From: Anodontia alba
Taxonomy: Eukaryota > Mollusca > Bivalvia > Lucinida > Lucinidae
Assembly: GCA_964016985.1 (NCBI GenBank)
Contig: OZ024828.1
Coordinates: 27,720,581-27,784,580, forward strand
Direction: 5' to 3'
DNA: 64,000 nt
Shown here: positions 33,961-45,654 of the stretch, piece after piece
How the letters are laid out: every line of letters begins with the position of its first letter
Numbering within the stretch: position 1 is the stretch's first letter
Made by a program: the position numbers and the translations under genes
Notes under the pieces: generated by a model
The model's database searches: none
Told to the model about the DNA's origin: nothing
The model's input: only the letters and a program-made list of their open reading frames with translations

Positions 33961-34304
33961 TCAGGTGCATTGGAGTACTGCTTAAAAAATCTGTCCAATA
34001 GCTAGATGTGTGTGTCATCTGTTTGATTAGTTCAATATTTTCAGATTTTATCAGGAAAAAATTAACGCAACACTTTGCATGGATTCGGGTTCATGACATT
34101 GAAGTTGAGACGAAGGAAAACAAATTGTTTTGTTCGCAAACTGTAAAACTGCGCCAGGAAAATCAGCTGTTGTTTATATTGCGTGAAAATGAGGAATAAG
34201 CTTCCAACATGTATGCATGCTCCTTGATGTTTCTGAGTTTAAATAATGTCTTGTTTTCATAACGTTAACACATATATTTGAATCATGTACTTCTAAGTAA
34301 TCGT
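33961..34304. other. No feature recognised
   Basis: A 63-codon frame (34008-34199) has no recognisable domain. Confidence 0.4.
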
Positions 34305-34505
34305 CCCAGATAGGGCATTTTGCAGCCATAGCGTATTGATAATTTTCTTATTTGTCCCCAAAAATATATGTTGTGGGTATTAGAGATTGGCCTCAAAGAG
34401 GCGCTTCTAATGAATATCCATACTGTCTGTTTAATTTATTGTGAGATATAATATAATGCACCAGTCATTTGTAGCACCAAGTTTCAAATGACTGGTGCAT
34501 AAGCC
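34305..34505. repeat. Degenerate shared-core hairpin plus second hairpin
   Basis: ATGTTGTGGGTATTAGAGATTGG and GAGGCGCTTCTAATGAATATC (34368-34425) are a decayed copy of the A/E core. Beyond it, GCACCAGTCATTTGTAG and AAATGACTGGTGCA pair at 34459-34500. Confidence 0.55.
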
Positions 34506-34785
34506 ACTTATCCAGATACCCTTCTTAACTAGAGCTCTGTAAATCATGACTTTTGCACTTTACCGTATGAATATGAGAAATCTGAGGAAATCTGGTTATT
34601 AATCACATTAATACATATTTTTGTCATATAAATGATCGCTAGAAATAACGAACAAATTGAAAAGCTGGTTGAATCAAAGCACTGACAGCACTGGAGGGTC
34701 CATTGTCTCTGAATGTAGGCTTGGAAAATGGTTCTGAACATGGATTCTAGACTGTTTCAGTTATCCTTATTTTCTTGTAATTTAA

Positions 34786-35057
34786 GCAAACAGTGCAGAC
34801 CCTGATCAGACGCCGCATTCTGCGGCGTCTGATCTGGCTCTTCACTGTTTGACAATGTCCCAGTCCAGGTTTTACAGATACCCTCTTTACATGGCACTCT
34901 GACGTCACAGCGACAAAAAAAGCACGGCTATAAGTAATCGTTACCTGGATTTCGTACAAACGCGCGGTTTGATTTCATTGGTCAGTGGTACTCACGTGGA
35001 CAACAACCTTAAGGAAATTTTGGTGCATATATACTCTGGATAAATTGTAAACAATCG
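34786..35057 (-). repeat. V-family promoter-like repeat, copy 1
   Basis: Reverse of the copy at 44885. Read on the minus strand it has CCACGTGAG, GACCAATG, ACGAAATCCAGGTAACG, TGACGTCAGAG and ends in the H-type hairpin GCAGACGCC... (34786-34851). No frame is conserved between copies. Confidence 0.75.
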
Positions 35058-35214
35058 ACCCAAAAACGACAAAAATCTGGAAATCCACTTATTAATGTAC
35101 ACCAATTCATTCCCACTTTTCAACATTTACTATTGGGTTTACATTACTTAGACTTATTAATGGCCCGCAGAAAAGTCGACCAATTGGAAGGTTGACTTTC
35201 GTAGAGTGTCCTGT

Positions 35215-35645
35215 AATTACCTTGTGAGTCGGTCTGTCCGTCTGTGGTCAGTTAGCTAAAATAGTCATAGCGCTTAAACATTTGGGAATAATTTGATAAT
35301 ATTTGGCATACTGATAGATACCAATAAGATCTAGATAACAAACTCGCCAAATGCCGTTTTTCTTTGATTAAGGCAACGCCGAGGCCAAAATGGTAAAATA
35401 CGGAAATTGCTGCAGGTCTTCAACCATACTCGTATGGTATATTTTGATAAAAGGTTACATACACATTAATATTAATATTGGAAAAATCTAGCCAAAGGAA
35501 TTGTCAAAGGCCACTTTTCATTGACGGAGGCAACGCTGATGCCAAAATATGTGACAGTTAGCAAAAATGGTCGTAACACTTGAATTGCAGTAGGTCTTCA
35601 ACCATACGGGATATTTTAATAAAAGTTTTTATACACACTAATATT
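35215..35645 (+). repeat. Two-unit direct tandem duplication
   Basis: Unit 1 (about 35240-35485) and unit 2 (about 35504-35645) share GTTAGC-AAAATAGTCATAGC, GGCAACGC-GAGGCCAAAAT, AGGTCTTCAACCATAC and CACTAATATT in altered order and spacing. The family is unrecognised. Confidence 0.6.
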
Positions 35646-36791
35646 GACAAGAGGCGGGCCATGCACCTTTGCGATAGTTGATTAACGTAAGGTTTTCAAC
35701 ATTACAAGGGAGGTATGCTGAGCGCCTTCTGCTTAAACTTTCAGAGGGTTGCCCCTGCTATCACTGGCTTTTAGTAGGAATGCTCTTGCTTCGCTTGAAG
35801 GAAAATCAGGAGCTCAAGATAACTAAAATATTGTTAATAAGGTCATCAAATTTCAGACAATGTTTTCTATTGGAAGAAGCTTAGTGTAATTGGAAATAAT
35901 AACACAATACTGTGGAGATATTTTATTTGGTTCCTACCATCATGCAAGTTGTAAGGATTCATAATCCATTTTAAAGACTGTTGCGCAGAAACTGACAAAT
36001 CGCCTTTGGCACTGTCAATTGTTGATACGCATGGAGAGATACATTAGCACCTTCAGTAAGTCCTATGCCATCAACAAAAGTCCAACCCAACCTACACACT
36101 CAAGAAACGGGCTTTTATAAGTTTTGAGACTGAGGATTATAAGAAAAACAGTCGACAATTATTACACTGAAAGGTTTCCATTTTATTTCTGTAGCATAAT
36201 GTCATTTTTACTATGTCCTGTTAATCTTGGTGCCAACGTAAAGTCTCAGAGAGTACACGGCATGATATTCTATGATAACAACCTAGAGTCGCTGTAATAT
36301 AAAAGGAAGTGAACTTGTATATTTAGGCTGAACTCTTGAGCTCACATCTACACACCATCTTGCAATTTGAAATATATGTTATGTTATATCAACGGTAATA
36401 TTTCAAGGTGTTGAAATTTCTGTTACTTAAATATAAGGAATGTGCTGGTGCTATTGAACAGTACATCGAAAACCTATTCGAAAAATGCCGTCAGCAATAA
36501 AAGCTTAAAATATAAAAGGTTACAGTAATTTATATTCATGAAGAGTTTGTGATACCAGTGATTTTAAAAAAGAGTAAAAAATCTTTACATCGTAAGTTAA
36601 CAATTTCAGTTGCTTGTACTTTCCACTTATCTTACAATAATTTTTAGAGAAAATAATAAGATACTGGTATATCTTGCAATAAAAATTAATTTCAAAAAGT
36701 TTTATATTATCTAACTAAAATAATTCAAAATAGGTTAACCTTTCGACTACTGGAATGCAAACGTTCTTCAAACAGATGTTTTTTGCATATA
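35646..36791. other. No feature recognised
   Basis: AT-rich. A 68-codon frame (35678-35884) has no recognisable domain. Confidence 0.4.
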
Positions 36792-37112
36792 AAGTCGACT
36801 CTTGTTATCTCGACTTCGCTTATCTCGAATAACAGCTTATCTCGAAGTGAAAATCTACTCCCTGTTTGCACATGGAAATCTAACAACAGGTAACAAAATA
36901 TTGTGGAAAAGAGGTGCAATTGCTCCATAGGAGCAATTTTTCCTCTTTTCCACAATATTTTTAATACATCTCTAACTTCATGAGTCAAATTACATATTCA
37001 TTGTGAAATGTGGTTGTTTTTTCTCAGTTCTGCGAATCTGATATGTCGAGATACGCATACCTCGAAGTATTTCTGAAAGTCCCATGGACTACGAGATGAC
37101 GAAAGTCGACTG
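36792..37112. mobile_element. D-family pogo-like MITE, copy 2
   Basis: AAGTCGACTCTTGTTATCTC to GACGAAAGTCGACTG, then TA. Central hairpin AAAGAGGTGCAATTGCTCC / GGAGCAATTTTTCCTC within ACAATATTTT flanks. Confidence 0.8.
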
Positions 37113-37456
37113 TATTTTGTTTTCAAGATAAACATATGATAAGGACATCCATCCGTGGATACCACCGCGGTAATTTAAACATTTAACTTTAAATTGCGGT
37201 TCAAATTTAAAGTTTGAAATACCAAAGAGCTAGTCACATTTTTATTGAAAATTCATGATGCATTTTAGGATAAACCAAACACATGATACAGCTTAGAGAT
37301 TCAGATGCATTTCAAAATATTCAAACAATCGAAATTTGCTTTTAAATTTTTATGATGTCAGAAATATTGCATAATTGGACACTTGTCTGAACAATTTTCA
37401 ACGAAATTATTTATATTTTATTTGTATTACAGAGACATATGAAACACATCCTCCTA
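37113..37456. other. No feature recognised
   Basis: AT-rich with a small AATTTAAAGTT dyad. Confidence 0.4.
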
Positions 37457-37697
37457 TGGGCCGTGTCAAACGAAAAAGTACCTTCGAACATGCGGAACAT
37501 GCGCAGATTCAGGTCATCCAGCATATCCGCAAAGTATCACCCGGGCCTTTGCTCTCCATCCATACATTCTGTAGTATCCAATGTTTATGTTAACGGACAG
37601 TGAAGGCCCTGATCAGACTGCGCTGATGCGCAGTCTGATCAGGGCCTTCGCTGTCCACAGGTACCCGAAGACACGTTTTCGCATGGCGCGGCTCAAA
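37457..37697. mobile_element. GB-family element, copy 4, perfect hairpin
   Basis: GGGCCGTGTCAAACGAAAAA to TTTTCGCATGGCGCGGCTC. The right dyad 37594-37657 is a near-perfect palindrome (GGACAGTGAAGGCCCTGATC, AGACTGCGC and complements). Confidence 0.8.
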
Positions 37698-38371
37698 TAG
37701 AAGTCCTTTCGGAAAACACCACTCTTCATGTATCAAACGGGAGACTTCATTCATGTCCCGAGAAATAATTAGGTGGCCTTCGCATACATGTAGATCAAGA
37801 TCCTTTTAATAGGCAGGAACTAGTTTGTAATTAAATATTACAATTAGTTCGTTGAAACGTTTGCAAGTAATATTCAGTCAAAATTCCATAACTAGAACAA
37901 ACATAGAGACATGACATAACATGTCTACTTATAGGTCGTTGCAGTTATAAGAGATGGAGGTCCACTGAGTCAGAGTTTTAAAACATCATTATATCAGTGT
38001 CATCGATGTTATGGGATATGTAATATGTAAAATACCAATACATGTATATGATAATGGGGTAAAGGTAGGTCAACTATTTGCTCTAGTACTGACTTAAACA
38101 CATATACACATTATACCATTTCTGCAGTTCTATTATTTCTATGTCAGTTGATTTCTTTCTTTATCTTTGTTTAGAGAAATTGTATTAGTTTTAGTTATTT
38201 TTATTGATGAAACAAGTCGCTATATACTGGTGTTGCTGAAGGTGTGTTTTGAAGCTCACGCTATGCATTAATTTGGATATTGATTCCAATTGTAAAATTT
38301 AGGAGATATTACTTGGAAAATGCTTTGCGTAATTGGTGATATATTGACTTCTATCTAGTAAACAATTATTT
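37698..38371. other. No feature recognised
   Basis: AT-rich and unique-looking. Confidence 0.4.
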
Positions 38372-38530
38372 CATACCTTTCTGGACGACAGTCAAAACTA
38401 CCAGCCCCGAGGTGCTATGGACCACCTGATGAACTATCACTCGAGGTTGAAAAGCCTTGGGTGATAGTTCATTAGGTGGTCCACAGCATCTCGGGGCTGA
38501 TAGATTTGACTTGCGCACAGAAAGGTATGG
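38372..38530. repeat. N: ~158-bp solitary palindrome
   Basis: Arms of about 75 bp, roughly 85-90% matching by eye: CATACCTTTCTGGACG, CAGCCCCGAGGTGCTATGG, ACCACCTGATGAACTATCAC and their near-complements. No second copy in the window. Confidence 0.8.
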
Positions 38531-39059
38531 TATAGATGTTTTATTACCCAACTCATATTTTAAAGGAACTCTTTTCTTTTGATCGCTATAATCAATAAAC
38601 ACTGGTAACTATTTGATCACTTGAGTGGGAGATAGTCCAAATTATGAGCCCGGGTGATGGTTCTCTGAGAACCGGTTGAATCTTGCTGGCTTTTGTCACA
38701 GGTGATGTTGCTAGGTAATTCACGTGACCGAGAGATAGTCGGCAGACGAATATGGATGCTCCAGTAACACGCACCAAATCTGTAGCCTTTGAAAAAAGGT
38801 AACACTCGAGCCGCGCTCGAACTTAATACCGAAAAGAACCTTTTCCATCGAAAAGAACCGAAAAGGAGCTATCGGGTACTGAAAAGAACTTGAATTTCAG
38901 CATACATCCCAATCAGTTGTATGGAATTTCAGGCAAACGCTCCCATCAGCACTCTCAGTGCTTTGATTTTTAATTCACTGTCATGTCAAAACATGTTTAT
39001 GTATGCCAGACTATGCTTGTAAGAATTTAAAGAAACTTATTATATAGCATCTGACAAGC
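38531..39059. other. No feature recognised
   Basis: Contains iterated GAAAAGAACC motifs at 38829-38890 (four units), but nothing gene-like. Confidence 0.4.
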
Positions 39060-39245
39060 TTATCCCTTAGCAGACGACACTCTCAAGTATATGTATTTTT
39101 TTTTTATTTTTCACACAAAATAAGAATTGGCATTTCATGTGAATTATCTGCTTAGTTGAAAATTCATATGAAATGTCAACACTTTTTTTTTTCTAATTAT
39201 TTTGTTTAAATCTCAGAATGACGTCTGCTACTGATGCGTTTGGTG
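39060..39245. mobile_element. C-family copy 7
   Basis: TTAGCAGACGACACTCTC left, AATGACGTCTGCTACTG right, hairpin TTGGCATTTCATGTGAATTA / AATTCATATGAAATGTCAA. Confidence 0.65.
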
Positions 39246-39734
39246 TTTTCGGGGATAAGAACGAACTACGGATTTTTGTCACTATAGGATAAGCAATCTG
39301 AGGTCTTGGATGTCTTGTTCTCCAGAAACTTAGTTAACATGTACTCAGAGTTGTGAACACTGTGCTACGTTCAGATCTACTACTAATATGTTAATTTATT
39401 TGGATGACAAGGAAGTCTTCCGGATATGAATATGTCTAATCGATTACTCTGCCAAGTCAATTAATTCGACAAATCTGCTATTGTCATTACAAATTTCTGT
39501 TGGAATCGAAGCTATTTTGGCATACCATTATCATTTTTAAGGTGACATGTATGTCTGTATCAAAAGAATGTCTTATTTGGTAATCAGTCTGGAGTCGTGC
39601 CAGCCGGAAATATGCCTTAGTGGAATTTTGGTGACCTGGATCTTTACCTTATGCCACGAAGACAAATTTCCTCATTTCTTAGTCCACGTTTGTCTGCAAG
39701 CTATGACCATTAGTTTTGTATGTTAACATAACCT

Positions 39735-39940
39735 TAGAGCGTTAATTACTTCTTCAGCAGAAAACCCTTTGAGTTTTCTTTTAAAAATATTTTTAAGAAA
39801 AAATAAGGCTTGACATTTTATGTGAACAGACGATTCACATGAAATGCCAAGTCTTATTTTCTCTGTATAATAATAATAATAATAATAATAAAAAAATCGA
39901 ACGTCGTCTGCCACAATTGTGCTTAGCGTTTTAAGGGTTA
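39735..39940. mobile_element. C-family copy 8
   Basis: GAGCGTTAATTACTTCTTC left; GTCGTCTGCCACAATTG and TTAGCGTTTTAAGGGTTAA right. Hairpin CTTGACATTTTATGTGAA with GTTAAT loop region and GATTCACATGAAATGCCAAG. An (AAT)7 run lies at 39868-39891. Confidence 0.65.
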
Positions 39941-40557
39941 AACGAGCTGCCTCGACAAGTCATAGAAATCGAATAAAACGTGTTGTTGCCTTTACAAATT
40001 TCTGTTAGAATCGATATTCTGACATACCATTATCACATTTTATGTTGCATGCATGTCACAAAGAGTGTCGAATCTACGTCATGCTGGTTGACCTCTGGAG
40101 CTTTACTTTTGCATATCCCTCGAAGACACATATCCTCATTTCTCGATCCATAGGTGTCAAACCCTACAGTGTCGCTATTTCTTGACTTATGCCGGATGTT
40201 TTTGCCACAGCCAAGCCATAAACAGACTTTCTAAACCACGAACATTGCCTTTTTTTCCGTATTTTTCTATATTTCTGTTCAGGCTGATAGGCATGGTAAG
40301 CGAATCATACTTACCAAGTAATGCCTACTTTCCATGGATGCCTGATTTCGCCCCATTTATTTTGGGTCCATGTCTGTCTGAGCATTTCTATTTTTTCTTT
40401 GTGTATATCGGTTTTGTGATGTAATACGATTTCGGTATGTTGATCTTAGACTCATATGTGTGAGGGGCTTAAAGATTAATAATGAACGTTATGCACTTAT
40501 TTCCTAATGTGTGTTTAATGGTACCGCATTTGGTTCTCGACTTCTTGTACAGTTTGG

Positions 40558-40811
40558 TGCCAGGACTCGAGATTATAAAACATTTTTTTTTGCTGAACTC
40601 AGCTGAGTATGACATTTGTCCATCTAATAAATCTCAATTTACCAAAAACTGCAAATTCTTTCTTGCTAAACATAGCTGAGCAGGAAAATAAAATTCTCTG
40701 TAAATAAATATGAAAATGCCAACTATTGTTAGCATTTTCGTATTTATTAGCGGAGAAAATTTCATGTTCAGCTAAGTTGAGCACGGAAAAAGTTTTATGA
40801 CTTCGTGGCCA
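40558..40811. mobile_element. J-family MITE, copy 5
   Basis: CCAGGACTCGAGATTATAAAAC to GTTTTATGACTTCGTGGCC. Centre AAAATGCCAACTATTGTTAG. Confidence 0.7.
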
Positions 40812-41214
40812 GGCTGTGATCGACACCATTTGAAGATGGTTATACTCTAGAATAACAAACAATAGAACACATTACCCAGCTGATGATCTGAAGTAGGGCA
40901 ACAGACCTATTTTTTCTCTAGGCAAGCATTTCGAATTAGTCTGCTGCAAATACAAGGCAGGGGCGTGAAGAACTAACACAGACGTTTACAAATGCTTTAT
41001 ATTCCATTTGCGATATTCACAATAATTTCCTCATTAAATTCGCCACTCATCTCTCTAACAGACAATTCATGACTAAAAATGTCTGTTTTAGTGATAAAGC
41101 CAATAATTCAGTTGCAAATTGCAGGAAAATATCTGTTAAATTATAAAACCATTTAGAGCGAAAACGTCCTCGACATATTTGTTCACATATTTTTTGCTTT
41201 TTAGACATCAGTCT

Positions 41215-41412
41215 GCTGAATTTGACGCTTATCATGCTAGGTCAAAATTTCAGCAGACGGCATTTTGAAATATTTTTCTTATTTTCCCGGAAAATAGGCT
41301 TTGACATTTCATACATTTGCATGAAATGTCAATGCTTATTTTCCGAGAAAAAATAAGAACTATACCATCAATTTGTCGTTTACTGAATTTGCCAAAAGAG
41401 TGGTAAAGTTTA
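41215..41412. mobile_element. C-family copy 9
   Basis: TTTCAGCAGACGGCATTTTG left, AATTTGTCGTTTACTGAATT right, ending GGTAAAGTTTAA. Hairpin TTTGACATTTCATACA / TTTGCATGAAATGTCAA. Confidence 0.7.
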
Positions 41413-41703
41413 AATATTTGGCTAGCTGGCGTCATATTCAAATAGTTTCATTGTTCATTGATGGCAAACAAACGCCATGACATAAATGATCTGTACTTCC
41501 GTCACACGGAGATGGCAATTTCGGATTGGATATCATTTCGGAAAAATATAATTATATTTTTGGTCTTCCTTGGAGGTTTTAACATTCGGCACCAAAAGGC
41601 TCCTTCGTTGTTTTTGTTCTGGCTATGAGAACCTTTGAATCGTTTACAAAATGGAGCGTACCCTTAAAGAAAGAATATGTTTCTTAGAAAGAGCAAATAC
41701 TCA

Positions 41704-42234
41704 CATTTGAGCTAGCGCACGACTAAACCTACATTTAGACTGGTGCGACCAGCGACCAATGAAGACTCAGATTAGCCTGCGCATCCGCACAGTCTGATCA
41801 GTCTTCGCTGATCACATGTGACTTCTACAGCCTACTGGCTATCCAAAGAGGGATAAACGAGAACCATCACGAAAACATACCTATATAATTTTGACCCCCT
41901 TAAACCCCATTTTTATATAGTAAAACTGGGGTTTACAGGGGTATACATTATTTTTCTTATTTCTGCTCAAAACATAGAATGTGGGTACTCGTTAGAACCG
42001 CCTCACCGAGGCGGCTCTAACGAGTACACACAATCTATGTTTTGAGCAGAAATAAGGAAAAAAATCCGAATTTTTATCTAAAAATTTTCATTTTTTGGTG
42101 ATGAAATTTTCAGTATATTTGAATAGGCTTGTTTTCCTAATGCCTTGCCGTACTAACTTGATGTACAGGGCGATCTGAGTCTTTGCTGGTCACACAGGTG
42201 TTATCGTAGATTTTGTCATGCGCTGGCTCGTTTA
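41704..42234. mobile_element. G-family element split by A10
   Basis: TTGAGCTAGCGCACGACTAAA at the left and TTTTGTCATGCGCTGGCTCG at the right are G ends. The copy is interrupted exactly by the A element at 41865-42142. Confidence 0.7.
41865..42142 (+). mobile_element. A-family MITE, copy 10, nested in a G element
   Basis: CATCACGAAAACATACC to GCTTGTTTTCCTAATG, flanked by C on both sides. Confidence 0.95.
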
Positions 42235-42344
42235 ATAGTAGCAGTTGGAGTAAATTCTCAGGTACCTGCATAAAAAGGCAGGTTAATGGCCCTACAGCAG
42301 ATTTATTTTCCTGCAATATATATTCATTCTTAAGGTCTTGTCTT

Positions 42345-42347
<3 letters not shown>

Positions 42348-42408
<61 letters not shown>
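42348..42408. repeat. (GA)30 microsatellite
   Basis: About 30 uninterrupted GA units. Confidence 0.95.
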
Positions 42409-42409
<1 letters not shown>

Positions 42410-42687
42410 AAGCGGATTATAAATTTGTTAAAAATGGCTTTCAAAGTCTGCACCAGTGTAAACAGTGACAGAGGCTGTAAACACAGTAAACATGATCTAG
42501 TATTTGTACAAACGGCAAACTTTATTTGTTGTCTTAAAATAATTTGGTTCAAAAACAAAACATCTTGTGCTGTGTTTCAAGCATTTTGTTTCTTTTCTTT
42601 TATTTAGATCTTTGGCGTCAATACGAACTCAAGCATCTTCCTAATCCTTATTTGTCTAGAATGATACACTTAAGATGCTCTTTAACG

Positions 42688-42897
42688 CTTAGCACCCGGG
42701 GTAAAATTTTCAGCAGACGACATATTGAAATATTTTTCTTAGTTTTTCCAGGAAACAGGTTTTGACATTTCATGCAAATTGTCTCCAGTGGAGACAATTT
42801 GCATGAAATGTCAAATCATGTTTTCTGGGGAAAATATCAGAAAAATATCATCAATTTGTCGTCTGCAGAATTTACCCAGGAAGCGGTAAAGGTTAAT
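42688..42897. mobile_element. C-family copy 10 (best preserved)
   Basis: TTTAACGCTTAGCACCC left; GGAAGCGGTAAAGGTTAA right. TTCAGCAGACGACATATTG and GTCGTCTGCAGAATTTACCC flank a 58-bp hairpin (TTTGACATTTCATGCAAATT, GTCTCC and complements). Confidence 0.8.
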
Positions 42898-43288
42898 CAC
42901 CTTGCCTGCTGATCTATTGAATATAAAATGCCATAGAAGGAAAAAAGATCTGCACAAAGCCATATGTCCAGAGCGAAGGCCCAAAACACTGTGCAGTCTG
43001 ATCAAGGTCTTTCTACTTGATTGTTAAGTATGCTGAGGGTAAAGGTCTGACATAGATTGTGTTCGACCAGCGAATGCCCCAACTTAACTGCATAGGATTT
43101 GTTGTTGACAAACGTGAAAGCTTTTCTACGACCCTGAGTAAGAAGTCAGAATCAGTCTCTTAAAAAAGGTCAATTTCGTGATCATTAAAGAAAGTAAACA
43201 TTTACAGTCACGAATTTGTGCTTGTAACGTCTGATCAAAGCTTTCAAAGTGCCAATCGCAAAAGTATGTTGCTCAAGTAACGTGTAAA

Positions 43289-43570
43289 CAGTCGAACTTC
43301 AATGGCTTGGAACATCTTTGGGACCATGGAAATTTATTCTAGACATGGGTAGTTCGAGCCATTGAGGGTTAATCATGGTGCAAGGTCAAACGGCAAATGG
43401 GGATAATTTAGGGATGCCTTTTCGATCGTCTATAACATAATGGTATATTGAGTCTTCTCTTTAGAATTGCCTCGATGAGGCGATTCTGATTTCACACAAC
43501 ATACATTTTCATGATCAGAAAATTTTCCTAAAATACTCCTAATTATTTATTTCAGTGAGCAGTAACTGTT
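43289..43570. mobile_element. E-family MITE, copy 3, right end lost
   Basis: CAGTCGAACTTCAATGGCTT at the left. The core CTTTAGAATTGCCTCGATG / AGGCGATTCTGAT is decayed on both arms. The right TIR is not found before the A/T-rich run at 43570. Confidence 0.65.
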
Positions 43571-43862
43571 GAAAAAAAAAACAAAAAAAATTTTTTTTAT
43601 TTTTTTTTCTGTAGCTTTAAACATATGGAGAATGGCTTCATCTGTCATAATTCAGACAAACCATATCCCCCTTCCCTTTTCAACACACTATATAGTAATA
43701 AACGAATCAGGATGAGCAGGTTCACGTGATGCGTAGCTGTCCGCTTACTGAGTACTTAACCAATACTGAATACATCGAATAATAATGCTAATATGGGCAT
43801 TCGCTTTTTTACACGTGATATTATTACCCATTGCTCTTGTCGCGGAATGGGTCATTGTCCAC

Positions 43863-44180
43863 AATATGGGAGCATCTTAACTTTCAAAGCGCAAACCACA
43901 ACTGCAGCAGACGACAATATGATTCGTTTTATTTTTCATAGAAAATTGGACTTTCACAGGGAAAATCAGTCTTGCAAAGTCTTATTTTCTTTGGCTGATT
44001 TAGCAGACGACAAACTGCTTATATGTTTTCTTATTTTTCACAGAAAGTAGGATCTGACACTTCATGCAAACTGTCTCCCTAGGAGGTAGTTTGCATGATG
44101 TGTAAAATCTTTTTTTCCAGAAAAATAAGAAAAAAAAATCAAGATGTCGTCTGCCAGAAGTTTTACCCATCATGCAAAGC
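43863..44180. mobile_element. C-family pair, copies 11a/11b
   Basis: GCAGCAGACGACAATATG and, 85 bases later, TTAGCAGACGACAAACTG give two left ends. GATGTCGTCTGCCAGAAG is the only right end. The second half has a good hairpin TGACACTTCATGCAAACTG / TAGTTTGCATGATGTGT. This looks like one C element inserted next to or into another. Confidence 0.6.
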
Positions 44181-44384
44181 ATTTCGGTTTAAACGTGACT
44201 TTAGTAATGTCCCTTATTTCCAATTGTTTTATGTAACCATTAACACTGTTTTTCAACAGTTGTCAACAATTGTGTCCCTGCCAACAATTATATTCTTGCA
44301 CATTGCTCTTAACTACCCGAATGATTGAAAAACATTGTTCTGTCGCTATTATTTTGATTTGTTGGGTTCCCTATCATTTCCATG

Positions 44385-44592
44385 GCTTTAAACGGTTAGC
44401 ATGGTGGTAAAACATTCAGTAGACGATTTTGTTTTCTATTTGTTTTCTAGATAAAAGGATTTGACAATTCATGCAAATTGTCTCATAAGGAGACAATTTG
44501 AATGAACTGTCAAAACCAATTTTATGGGAAAACAAGAAAAAACAACAACATCAGTTTGTCATCTGCTGAATTAGCCCATATTGTGGTAATGG
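44385..44592. mobile_element. C-family copy 12
   Basis: TTTAAACGGTTAGCATGG left; TTGTGGTAATGGCTAAA right. Hairpin TTTGACAATTCATGCAAATT / AATTTGAATGAACTGTCAAA. Confidence 0.75.
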
Positions 44593-44884
44593 CTAAATTC
44601 CAGGCTGCCACGTTCATTACAGATCGTTAGCGCTATCCCTAGGCAAATTGATTCCGGATTATGACAAGGCAGCGGCTAATACGTCAAGTATGCAAATATG
44701 TGGAAAACAATGGTATCCCTGACATATTGCAGAGAAATAAGTTAGAGAGACAAATGATGATAAAGTAAACAAATGGCCAGGTTAAACAGATTCAAAATGG
44801 AAGAACCCTTAATGGCCTTTCTTCGCTACAGCTGTAATGACTTGTACGCCCCCACCTCTTTAATCCTAGTTTTTTGGTCGAATG

Positions 44885-45145
44885 TTTACAATCGAGCCAT
44901 AGTATACAAACGCCAAAATTTCCAAAAGGTAGTTGTCCACGTGATTATCATTGACCAATGTAATCAAATCGAGCATCAGACGAAATCCAGGTAACGGTTA
45001 TCTTGTCGTTGTGACGTAACAATGCTGTTGATAGTGCGTTAACTATACAATATGGACTGGGACATTTGGGACACTGGCAAACAGTGCAGACCCAGATCAG
45101 ACGCCACAGAAGGAGGCGTCTGATCACAGTATGCACTGTATGCTT
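44885..45145 (+). repeat. V-family promoter-like repeat, copy 2
   Basis: CCACGTGAT at 44938, GACCAATG at 44953, GAAATCCAGGTAACGG, GTGACGTAAC at 45011, then an H-type hairpin AACAGTGCAGACCCAGATC. Same order as copy 1 (reversed) at 34.8-35.1 kb. Confidence 0.75.
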
Positions 45146-45183
45146 AAATTACAGGAAGTTTAGGGTGAAATGGAACAATCTTG

Positions 45184-45420
45184 TGTCCGTTCAGGACTAT
45201 TTTCTCAGTCTACGCTAAGAGACATTTGGGACACTGGCAAACAATGCAGACCCAGATCAGACGCCACAGAACGCGGCGTAAATTGAACAATCGTAAATCC
45301 CCGTTTAGGACCATGTTCTCAGCCTACACTAAGAGACGTCCCCGTTCAGGACAATTTTCTCAGCCTACACTAAGAGACATCCCCGTTCAGGACCATTTTC
45401 TCAGCCTACACTAAGAGACA
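45184..45420 (+). repeat. 41-bp tandem repeat
   Basis: Three contiguous units (45297-45420), each with CCCGTTCAGGAC, TTTTCTCAGCCTACAC and TAAGAGAC, spaced by 41 bases. A fourth unit (45186-45222) is separated by a partial V tail. Confidence 0.85.
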
Positions 45421-45654
45421 ATCGACCCATCAGTGCTGTCAGTGCTTTGATTCTGTTGCCCAAGACATTTCATCTGTTGCAGTTCCTCTTTGTTCATGCG
45501 TTGGTAGTTTCATAATTGACGTTTGTTTCGTCAGTATTTGTTCCTCATCTCTCCTTCTTTTGGTGCCTCGGGATGGCTGTGCCACGTGATTGTGTCATTT
45601 CCTGCATCTTCACTTATATTTTTGCTTTTTGGGCTAAACACAATAATAGCTAAC

